A stretch of DNA of 64,000 nucleotides from Flectonema sp. DT1601 (Eukaryota; Euglenozoa; Diplonemea; Diplonemida; Diplonemidae). The translations under genes were made by a program, and so were the position numbers. Positions 1-12,000 of this stretch are shown piece after piece. Under the pieces are notes generated by a model, which ran no database searches, had not been told where the DNA came from, and saw only the letters and a list, made by a program, of their open reading frames with translations. Within the stretch, counting starts at the first letter, position 1. Each line of letters begins with the position of its first letter. The DNA is taken from assembly GCA_964019425.1 (NCBI GenBank), contig OZ025796.1, positions 496,001 to 560,000 on the forward strand, in the 5' to 3' direction.

Positions 1-3000
1 AATTCTGATCTAGACCAAGAGGTTATTGATAAACTTACTTCTGATGTTGGACAGCTCAAATCCCAAATAGCGAATTGCAGTACGGAAGAGCAGAGAAAAG
101 AATTACAAAACAGATTAGAAGAGATTTCAGGACAAGTCTCATCAAAAGAATTATTTAGCGGATCGGCGACGGACATAAATTCTTGGAAAGAGTTGGCAGA
201 AAAACTCCTCGATGAGAATAATGTTCTAAAGCAACAATGTGCTCAATGGAGATGCTTTACTTGTAACGACAACACTAACGAATCAGATTCCCAGTCCTGC
301 AACACTTGTGGTGCTGCCAGAGAAGAAGTAGATATTCCAAAACTTCGAAGAGATCTCGCTGATAAGATCTCACAAGTCTCAACTCTCACTCAGCAGCTAC
401 AAGAATTCGAACAACAAACGTCTTCTCTCAAAGAAGAAGCTGATTCTCAACTTACTAAATTAACCTTACTAGAAACAGAAAAACACGATCTCGCTCTCAA
501 ACTCGAAGAAGCAACTACAGCCAATGAAGACGCCGACGTTGCTAAGGAAGTTGCCCGCCGACTACTCAGAGAGAAGAAAGAGCTTCAGGTATCTATTTGT
601 TATTTCTGTATTGTATCAAAACATCGTTTGCGGTGTTCATATGCAACACAATTACCTCCTCAAATCTATAATATAATAACCACCAGGAGGAGCTTGATGA
701 ATCCACACAAAATCATACGTCAGAAACGGAAGATTTACAAAAAAAGATCGAACAGCAATTACAAGAAAGTGAGGAATCCAAGTCGGAGTTGTCTCAGTTA
801 AAATCTGACTTGGAAAAGGCAATGTCACAATCGCAATCAAGTGAAGAAGTAATTAGTTCTCTAAAACAACAACTTGACAAGGCAGGAACTGATGAAGAAG
901 GTCTCGTAGACCAACTCAGATCTGAAATCGAATCTCTTCGAAAATCATTAGAAGAACTCAGAGAACAACATGTTGACCTAAAGACTATTTCAGAAACTGA
1001 TAAGGAACTCATTACTTCTATTCAATCACAACTTGAATCTAATGAGGAGTTGATTTCTTCATTGCGTTCACAATTAGAGGAGGCCAGCAACTCCGCTAAC
1101 GACACAACCGTAGCCAAAGAACAAATCGAATCCCTTCAAAAACAACTTGAAGAAAGCAAAGAAGAGAACCAAACACTGCAGCAAGCGAATGACTCCGCTG
1201 ATGCTTCTGAAGAAGTTATTTCACTCCAAAAACAAGTTGAGGAACTGCAAAGTGAACTGCAAGACGCCTCTGCGAACGCACCCGAGGAGCAGCTTTCTCT
1301 TCAAAAGCAACTCGAAGACACTCAAACAGAGATGCAATCACTGCAGTCTGAATTGGAACAGATAAAGAATGTAGAAGGAGGTAGCAGTGACTTACAAGAA
1401 CAAGTTCACTCTCTTCAAAAGCAACTCGAAGATCTTCAAATTGAAAAAGATGCTCTGCAATCTGGTGGTGATCAGACAGGACAGAGTTCTCAAGTAATTA
1501 ATCAACTTCAAGAAGGGAATACTTCCTTGACGGAACTCTCAGAAGGTGATTCGAATGTTATTAAAGTTCTCAAAGATGAGATTGAAGAACTACAACAGAG
1601 TAACGAGTCTTCCAAATGTCGTATCGCAGAGTTAGAGGGAACAGATCCTGACAGCGAGTTGTCAGGTCTACGTGAGGCAAACGCAGAGCTACTCAGTGAG
1701 AATGAAAATCTCCAAAAATGTATTTCTGATCAGCCTGGGTCACCAACAAGTAGTAATAAGAAAGAGTTACTGAGAGCTGCATTGAGGAGCTTATCAGAGT
1801 CGGCTTTGAAGTCTGCTTCTGTAATTCTCACAAGTAGAACTGAAACAGATGTTGAAGAAGAGTTGGTATCAGAAATTAGACGTACTTCTGAAGAGGTTGA
1901 CGGAATCCTCGGAACTTACATTGAGACGGGATCACAAGAGCAAGACCTGTTTGAGAGAGCGCAAGCACTACAAACACTTCTACAAACTTTCCCAAAACAA
2001 GTATCACAATCAGACGATGCTGTCTTAGATGCTGAATTCTACAGACGTCTTAGTGTTAAACTAGACAACAGTACATCATCACAAAGTAATCAACAAGATG
2101 ATGAGACTGTTGTTGACACCTGGAAGGAAGTTTCCAGAAGACTACTCAACGATAAAAAGGAATTAGAAGACCAAAATGAGAATCTCCAATCGGATCAAAT
2201 AGCGAAGGAAGAGATCGTAAATGACCTCCGTCGACAACTTCAAGAACAGAGTGAATCTCTTAATAATAACGCTGATGAGGCAGCTTCTCAGAGAATCAGA
2301 GAACTTGAACAGAATATGGCTTCTCTCAATGACTCTATCTGTGAACTGGAAGATGCTCTTCAAAAAGAGCGAAAGACAAAAGAAGAAATGTCAACTCGTG
2401 CTGATCGTGACCGAGAGAATCTACTCCAAAAGCTTGCAGACAAGGAGGACGCTTCAAATCGAGAAGCGGAGGAGCTGAAAGATATAATTCGTCAAAGTGA
2501 TAAAGTTAATGACCCGGAAGTGATTGAAATCCTATCCCGTGAGAAGGCAACTCCTCTAGAAATTCGTGAAGTTATGAAAACTACGTCCATCGTTCATCCT
2601 GCTGAAGACTCTCAGCGAGAAGCTATCTCCTCAGCACTGCAGTCGGAAGACCTTTCTGAAGAAGAGCGAAAGCAATTAGAGTCAGCGTTAGAGAACCCTG
2701 ACCTAACTCAAAATGATCTTCACAAGGTAATGGTAGCTAATGGAATTGAAGACCCTGCAGAGGTAGCAAAACAAAACGAACTAAAGCAGAGGATTGAAGA
2801 AAAACTCACCTCTGAAGACCTCTCTCCGGAAGCCAGAGCTGCCCTTGAAGAAGCAGTCGCTAACCCCGACACTTCAGTGCAAGTATTGGAGCAGACTTTA
2901 GCTGAACATACTTTTGAAGAGGAGAGTCAGACATGGAAGGAAGTTGCTCAGAAATTACTTTCAGAAAAACGAGAATTAGAGAATGCCTTAGCAGTAGCTC

Positions 3001-6000
3001 AACAACAACCTGGTTCTTCAGAAGTTGGCAATGTTGAAAAAGACGATGATGAGGAAACCTGGAAGGAAGTTGCTCGCCGCCTTCTCAACGACAAGAAGGC
3101 TCTCGAAAGAACTCTTCAAGAAATCCAACAAAATGAGAACCTTCCAGATGACATCAGACAACAAGTTGATGAGCTGGCAGGTCGAATCGAACAGGAAGCC
3201 ACGGCAGATGAAGCGGAAGAACTGCAAAAAACCTTTCAAACTGTTGCGAACTCCAGGCCTTCGATGTCGGGACTAACAGAGGAAGACCAGCAGGCAATCC
3301 GAAGACTTTCTCAAATGGAAATAACTTCTGAAAATGCAAAACAGAACCTGGACGAGATGAGATCAGTAGCCACCTCTCTACCACCTGAGGCGACAACTTC
3401 CCTTCCTCAAGCTGTTCAAGAAGACCTCGCTCTTCAGGCTGAGAAGTGGAAAGAAACATCGAGAACACTACTGGCTGAGAAACAAGTTTTATTAGAAGAG
3501 AATGCGGAATTGAAAAGGCAACTTGAGGGAGGTCCAGTTCGATCCCCTGTGGAGACCCTACCAAAAAGTCCTGAAGATCGTGATGATGCCATGGAGTTAC
3601 TGGTTGATGCAAGTCGCAATAGGGATTTACCATACGAAGTACAACAGCAGATTGATGTTCTGCAACAGAAGTATTCTTCAGATCCGAACTCCGTGACTGA
3701 CGTTGAGATCCAATCTGCACTTGAGAACCTTCCACTGACTGATGATCAGAGAGCTTCAGCTATTAATACACTCCAAGGGAATGGAGTTGATGTACGTTCT
3801 GATATCTCTGACTCTGATCTAAAGACTGCAATGAAACTTCACCAAGTTCAAGTTCCCCCAACCGCAGCTGACAAACAAAAAACTCTCGACAGCATCTCCG
3901 CCTCTATTGGAAACGACCCAGATCGATTCCCTCCGGAAGTGCATTCTCAGCTGGAGGAACTGCACGGTAGGCCGATTGAAATGGTGACAGACTCAGAGCT
4001 ATGTCAATTATTGGGAAGTGTAAAGCAACACTCTGAATTGGAAGCTAAGGAAATAGAAAAGGTAGCAAGTAGTGAAGGTCCTATGACTTTAGAAGAGAAG
4101 GAGGAAGCACTTCAAAATATAAATGAGGAACTCAATAAAAGAGGTGAAGAAATTCCATTCAACGACAAGGAACACTTGTCAACACTTTTATCAAAGACTC
4201 CTGGAGACTGTACGGAAGAAGAAATTCGTCATGCTGCTAGACTCCTTTCACCAAAGAAAACGATAGAAGAAGTGCTCAGATCAGTACAGGAAAGGGAAGA
4301 CTGTAGTCAGAATATGAAAACTGGTATTGAAAGACTGATATCATCGAGAGGAGTTGAGGAGTTTAGTCAGATTGTTAATCATCTTTTATCAAATCCAACG
4401 ACACCTGATATTTATAAACCTGATTTAGAATCAATCCTCGCAGGGACGAGTAGATCATCAGAACTCCAACAGCAACTTTCTCAACTCAAAGAGTACATCG
4501 CAACCAACACTGACTCCCTACCATCAGATCTAACAGATCGCAATGAATTCATACAGGAAGTTGCTTTGATGAAGAGTGCTTTAGTTGACGTGCAGACAGA
4601 AACTTGTAACCTACTGCAGGAACCTTTGGCAACTTCAATTTCTGCTGTTGTTTGTGATGAGTCACAGTTAGAACCAATGCCGTTGGATGAATTAAAAGAA
4701 AGACATAAGAGTGCTCATGGGACAGTAGCAGCTGTACTAGCGGATGACGAATTGGTAGAAAAACTTTCTCCAGAACTTCAAGAAAGACTTCAGAATGTCT
4801 ACCAAGACTGTAATCGTGAAGAAGAAGAAGATCCTGAAGTACTGCAGCAGCAAATCGATGATTTGTTGATTGCCCTCGCTCAGGTTCAAGACTCCGCAGC
4901 TAATCCTCACCTTCCAGATCACCTGCAACAAATGTTAAAGAACGTTCGTGATAATAAAAAGAGACCAACAACCAGATCTCAGAGAGCTGTTCAACAAATC
5001 TTATCAAATGATAAAATGTTACGCAAGCTGCCGGCTGAATTACGTGAAAAACTTCTTTCAGTAAAAGACTCCGATAATGACACAGAAATAGAACATGTTC
5101 TGGAACAGCTTAGTCCTCACCTTCCGGATGAACTTCAGCTGCTTTCAGCTGTTGATGAACTTCTAACTATCCCACCTGTTCTCGCAACTATCCCAAGTGA
5201 ATTACTTGAGAAAATTATTACTGTGATGGGAATCTCTAAGTCTGAGATAGCTAGCAGGTTGAATTCTCTTCGATCAAAACTTGCGATTGAAGAATCCGAC
5301 TGCGCTGAGCAGTCAGACCTCTCTGACTTACTTAAAGAGCTTCAGTCTCTCAATGATAAGATGCCTGAAAACATCAGCCTCTCAGCTATGACTGATGAAC
5401 AGAGACAAAAGATTGCCTCTGCGATGAATGCTTCTCCGGAAGAGCTTCGAAACCTTGCTCACACAGATCCAGAGCTTTATGCAATTGTTCAAAGTAAACG
5501 CCGATTAGTTTCATCCATCGCTCCTCACTTAGATCAGCTTGACCCTGAAACTAGGAAGTCTGTAAGGGAACTCATCCAGTCGGGAAATATTACCGAACAG
5601 GCTTTAAAAGATCTTCAGATTCCTGAAGAGTTGTTCACCGGAAGCGGAGGTTCAGAAGACGTTTTATCAAAAATAGATGCCCTCAACATATCAGATGAAC
5701 GTCAGGTATCAACACTTAGGTCTGGTTTAGCTGCTGCTCTCTCTTCTGGAGATCCTCTTCCTGTTGATGTCGTAAATGAGATTAAAGAACTGTTGGCATC
5801 ACCACACTCGAAGGAAGATCTTGAGAGACTTTCTCAAAAGGTTCTCAGTTTGAATGTTATTTCTGACCCACTTGTGGTGGCAAAACTATCCGGTGTTAGT
5901 CCCGCAGCTACCTCTCCTTCAGAAGTTGCTACCAAACTAAGTTCGTTGCAGAAGTTGTCAAGAGCTGAAGAGTTCTCCTCCTTGCCAATCGATATTAAGA

Positions 6001-9000
6001 ATAAGATAACTGACTTGTTAAAAGAGTGTGAGGGTTTAGAAAGACCAGAGGGTGATGAACATATCCAAAACCAGATCGATGACATTTGCAGACAAATAGA
6101 AACCGACAGCGATGTAATGAAATTATTACTAACAACTACAGCAACTCAAAGAATCCTATCCGGGGTTATTGGAGGTTCTTCACATGTTCGAAACCCTGAA
6201 CTCAGTCCTTCCGATGTTGATTCTGTTCACCAAGAGCTCGCTGCTCTTCTTTCTGATGGTGTTTCGAGTTCAAAGCTTCCTGCTGACCTTCGTGATCGAA
6301 TGTCTAAGGCTGTCAGTTCGAACCTCTCTGATCCCGTTTTATTATCCGAGTTGTGTGCTGAGATCGTCGGGATACCAGAACTTCAATCCGATGCTGGAGT
6401 TCAGAAGATCAAGGAAATTATATACAAGAAATCAAGTGAAGAATCAGATGCTTCAACTGACTGTATTTTACAAGGATTAGCATGTGTGTTGATGGACTCA
6501 GTTCTGGGACAACAACTAACTGAAGAACAGAAATCAGAAATTACTTCACTCATAGAAGGATTTGATAGTTCACAACCTGAGCAGGTTGAGTCTCTTAAAA
6601 ATTTTGCCAGCCAACTGTCATCGCAACTGACTAACGCACCTCTCGACTTGATAATGGCATTGGAAGGGAAAACAACAGATATTCGAATTCCAGTTTGGAA
6701 AAATATGTTTCAAAAGTGTCAACTCGACAAGGCCATTCAAGACAAGGTGATGGCAAGAGAACGTGCTGGGTCTGTAACAGCCTTACAAACAAGAGAGTTG
6801 GATGCATTACAGCAAGGGTTTGCCTCTGTGTTGTTCAACGATGATGCCAGAAAGGAACTTAAAGAACAACAGTTGACGGCCATCACATCCATCTTTGAAC
6901 TCGACTCTGAATCTCCTTCTTCTGATATTACAAAGTTTCGCACTGCTGCTGCAACTGTTCTGTCGGATAACGGAGTCACACAACACCTTTCTCAGAAAGA
7001 ACGTTCTGCTTTAGGAAGTGGTACCGTCTACAGCCTTTGGAAAAGTCTTGTTAAAAAGTTATACCACGAGAAGGGTATTTCTTCAGCATCACAAACTATC
7101 AACGAAGCAGTTGAAGCAAAACAACTACAAGAAGCTCTAGGTGCGTGGTTAGTCCAGGAAACAGCAGAAGACAATCCTCTAAAGACTGATGTTGAGAACC
7201 TACTCGCATTAGGTGACGAAGCTTCGATAAACGAACTTCGAATTGCTGCTGCTAAACTAAAACTTGGAGGTGAAGGAGTTCCAAAACAGATTGAAAAGTG
7301 TTTACAAAACTCTGATACCTGGAAACATGTGACTTCATCAGTTCTATCAGAGAACGCAGAACTAGAGAACAGTCTTGTTAGAGAAAGAGCTAATTCACAA
7401 TCTGAAATGAATCAGTCAATCGAAGCATTGAAAACCTCATTAACAACAGTCCTACAAACTGCATCAGATCAGCTGACTGATGATCAGAGAAAAGATATTT
7501 CTGAAAGCTTAACCAACACGACTACACCTCAAGAGCAATTATCCAATCTGCAGGCATCCGCTCAGGCAATCACTATCCAAGATGCGGACTTAGCCGAAGC
7601 ATTGCAGAAAGGGTCTGACACTTGGAAAGAAGTTGCGTGCCGACTTCTTGACGAGAAGAAGACTCTTGCCAGTGATATAGTTCTCTTAAAGGCTCGTCTT
7701 GGTGAGTCAGATGATTTAGAAACACAACCTGACAAGGGTGCGGTATCTGAGTCAGGAATATCTGAGTTGTCAGCGTTGGTTGGTGAGAAGCGTCAAATGG
7801 AACAACAGATTGAAGAACTGCAGGCAATTATTGCAGGCGGTGGTGAAAACTGGCAGCAGATAGCAGAGAGACTACAACTTGAAAAAGATGATATGGAAAA
7901 CCAACTGAACTCCGTGACATCACAATCTCAATCACAAGACCAACAACAAGCTTCTCAACTACGACAACAACTACGAGACTTGCTCTCATCTCCTGAAGGA
8001 CAATTAATAAAAGATGAACACCGTAAACACGTTGAACGACTAATCAACGAGGGTTCTGACATTGTAACCCTCAGTGAAGCACTTGCGACAGCGAGAGCGA
8101 TTGCAGGTATGGATTATTTTATTTTATTTTATTTTATTTTATTTTATTTTATTTTATTACTTCAACATAACTCCATCATCTAACCTACAATTAAATACCA
8201 TCAGGTGTTAAAAGAGATGACTCCATGAGTCAATCATCACCAATTAGATGTAAAGAAAGAGTAACAGAACTCGAAGGATCAATTCATCAATTACTTGGTG
8301 CTATTACTGACTTAGAAGGTGATCTGGTTCAGTCATCGAAGTACAATGCGGCTGTTGATCTGCAACAGTTGTTAGCTGAGGCTGCTTCTACTGATGGACT
8401 TGATCAAACGTTAAGAGATCAGTTGAGTAGTTTATCTCAGATTCCTCTTTCTAAAGACCCGTTAGTTTTGGAAGGTCAATTAGCTGAATTGAAACTAATT
8501 GCAAGTACACTACCAGATCATCCGTTGCTGAACTCAGAACTGAAAGATGCGATCCGCATGACTTGTTCTGCATCACCACTTCAAGCATCTGGTATGCAAG
8601 ATTTACATGAACACGTCTCTGGTTTGAAGTCAGTTCTGAAAGGATCTGAAAGCACTCCACGAATTGACATCCTAAAACAAGCAATCACACATGTTGTTGA
8701 ATGCAAAGCTGCATTATCACAATTACCTGTTGAACTTCAGAGACAACTTATTGAATTGTGTGACGCAGAGGCACATCTTTATTCTGATACAATTTCTCAC
8801 GCAACTACAACGACAGGAAATGCTATGTCAGACTTGGAACAACTTGTTAAAGACAAAGATAAGCAAATATTCAAATTAGAATCAACTCTCCTGCGGAGTA
8901 CTCTGTCGGGAGTACCAGAAGAGATGCAACCACAGGCTCAGAATCAAGTTCATGATCTGCAAATGCAAAGAGCGGCAAACCTTCAATCAACATTGTCAGG

Positions 9001-12000
9001 ATGCTTATCTTTGGGAGCTTCTTCACTCCCTTCAGCAGGTCTTAGGACTCAAATCCAACAACTAGTCTCTAAAGACCTGAGTAGTATGGATACCCAAGAG
9101 TTACACGCAGTAACAGGTTCACTTAAGGCTGTGTGTCAAGCTGTTCTAACTAGCGGGAATGCTATTCCTCCAGAAATTGAAGCCCAGCTCCGCGACTCAC
9201 TTGAATCTTGCCAACAACCCATCCTGTTTGATTCCGTGTCAAAAACACATCTGAAACAACCGCATGGAATTTTAAAAAAGAAGACAGAAAGGCAAGTTGA
9301 CTTTAGCGACAAGTTGTCAGTTTCAACGAATGTCACGAACGGGGGTGCGAGTGAGAGTGAACTCGAGTTCATTGAGAAGTTAACTCAGAAGGCAAACGAT
9401 TACGAGAATGCCTGCTCGAGTGTCTTGGCTCGTTCAGAGGCCGTAAAACAACTACCACATCAATTAGTTAGACAGATGGCTGTCTTAATAGGACAAGATC
9501 CATCTTTATATGAAAACATTAGTGTGGCGGGAAAGACTAACATTCAAATAACTGAAGACACGACTGATGAAGAAATCGTCATGAAGTTAAGAGTTAAGAT
9601 AGCAGAACTTGAACAGCATGCGAACTCCCTGGAAAGTCAGTCTAGACGAAGCAGTGATGTTGTTGAGAGAATGCGTGGACTATTAAAACATCCTTCACTA
9701 CCCGATGAGAGTAAGAGGTTGATAAGTAGTGCTATTGCATCAGACGCAGCGATAGTGGCTTCTAGTACTGCCCAAGCAACCTTCAAGAAAGAGGGAGGTC
9801 CTCAAGAAGGCAATATCTCAGTCTTTCCTTCACGTGTACTTGATTTAGAGTCTCAAGTAAGTGAACTGACTGACGCTCTAGCATCTGTGTTACAATGCAG
9901 GGCATCTGAACAACTTCCTGAGGCCTTACGAACAAGGATGTCAAAACTTTGTTCTCATAGTAATTCTGATCTATCACTTCCAATTGGAGAGCGTTTCGTA
10001 CAACTACAGAGTGCTGTGAGTCAGGTAAAGAATACATCAGCTTCAGATATGCTTCCTGAATGGTTATCACTTCGTCTTGATCGTTTAATCCAAGAGTCAT
10101 CTTCGGATACAACAAATGTTTTATTAAAAACTATGGAAAGACTTGAGCAGAAGATTACTCGTCTCGATGGTAGTGACGCTCGTACAACGAATTTAATTGG
10201 AGCATTGAAGTCTGTTCAAGATGGTTCTCTACCTGAAGATATTAGACGAGCATTAGATGGAGTAATCCTCGCTGATGTCGCTGCTGCTCAACGACTTCTA
10301 ACTGAGTCTGAAGCTTCAACAGCAGCATCTGCTGGCGCCTCTCCTGGAGAAGCAGGTGCTGCAGCTCTGAGTGCACTTCTCCGAGCTCTTGAATCTCGCA
10401 TTGGGTCATCAGAAGGAACAGCTGTTCAATTAGCTGAAGCTTCTACTTCAGCATCAGGTTTATCAAATGCTGCGGGTTTGTAATTATTTATTTACTTCAA
10501 TATTTTTCAACTCTAGGTGGATCCTTTCTGTATTTCTTAACGAGTTAATCAACAAGAGAAGAAACAACACCAAACAGGAATAATCGGACCGTGCATGAAC
10601 ATTGTAGCGACTTACACTCACGATGCATTGTCAGCAATGAGAAAGACTAATGGTCTAGAGAAGGCCAGGGAATACATCTCCACAGCGAGGCAAATTGCAG
10701 AAGCAGCTGCGCAGGCCTCATCAAAGGCTAGATCCGTTTCTGCTGCACTCAGCACAAGTGCTCATTCGAACACATTAGTTCCAAGTGACTTGGGAGTGTT
10801 AGCCAGTAGATTACACAGCTGTACGAAGGAACTTCCTAGTGAATGCACAACACAGGTTTCTGCATTTATTAAAGAAATGAGAAAGGCTTCTGTTGATGGC
10901 GTAGATCTTAACAGAGAACTGTTGCTCAACCTTTCACGTGAAGCCTCAACCTTAGCTGGACATTACCATCCGACTGAAAACGGACAGCAGACTGTCAGAG
11001 TTGCACCAGCGCTGTACAGCGCTCAAGAAGTAAGAAGAAGTGCTGCAGAGATGAGGGCTTCAGGAGCTCCAGCTCCTGCGTCATCAGCTTTGGACGAAGT
11101 TGCAATAATGCTCGAGACGGGAGATACGAGTAGAGTCCGTAACCTGACTTTATCATCTGGTTCTTCAGTTGTACCACCACAACAACAACAAGATCAGCAG
11201 CCGAACTTGAAGGGACCTGAACTAACTTCAGCTTCAGCAACGACAACAACAACAGTTAATTCAGCTGTGGCACTCCCTGTTAGGGAAATTCTGAAGCAAG
11301 CAGACACTACTAGCCCACCAGAGTTAAAGTCATACATAGCATCTCTTGTGACTAAGGCTTCTGGAACTGTTGGTATTATTGCTGATGGTATCTATAGGAT
11401 GAGTTCTGACGCTGACGAGGCTACCAAACCGTTGCTCACAAATATTTTAACTGCTTGTGATCAGCGTACTGCTAACCTCAGTTCTGGGATGTCTACACTA
11501 CTACGATCTGCAGTGATTCAGAGTGACAGTCAGGGTGGAAGAATACTACTTCAGGCATTAAAGGAAGCTGATGACAGGTTACAGAAACTTGAAGATGGAT
11601 GCACTAATGCCTTGTGTATGCAGGGTGTACCAACAGTCTTAAGGCAAAAGTCTTTCGAAAATATGCAGCAGTGCGATGGAACTCTACAGACAGCAGCTAA
11701 GGTTGCAATCATCGACAACAGTCTTGCGGAACAAACAAAGAGTGTTATCAGAAGTAGTCTACACAGTGGAAGTGTTGATGTTGCTATCGAAGCAGCTCTG
11801 ACATGTCCATCACTTAGTAGAGGAACGAGATCAATACTTCAAGAAACACTAACAAGGTTTAGATCTAAAGATAATCATTTTTTAAAAGACTTAAAGATCC
11901 CATGTTGTCATGTTCTCATTCCTTATACTGTGAGGACAGCAGCTGATGAAATCTTCCCCATCTCAAAAGATGTGTCGTCATTGTTAATGAGTTCACTAGT

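Noticed and set aside
3154-3735. Minus-strand gene opposite the giant coding region
   Set aside because: It mirrors the highly biased codons of the repeat-rich + strand exon and has no motif of its own.
8225-10483. A separate gene starting at the ATG at 8225
   Set aside because: A clean intron (8107-8204) joins this frame to the preceding exon in phase, and the repeat families continue across it, so it is part of the giant gene.
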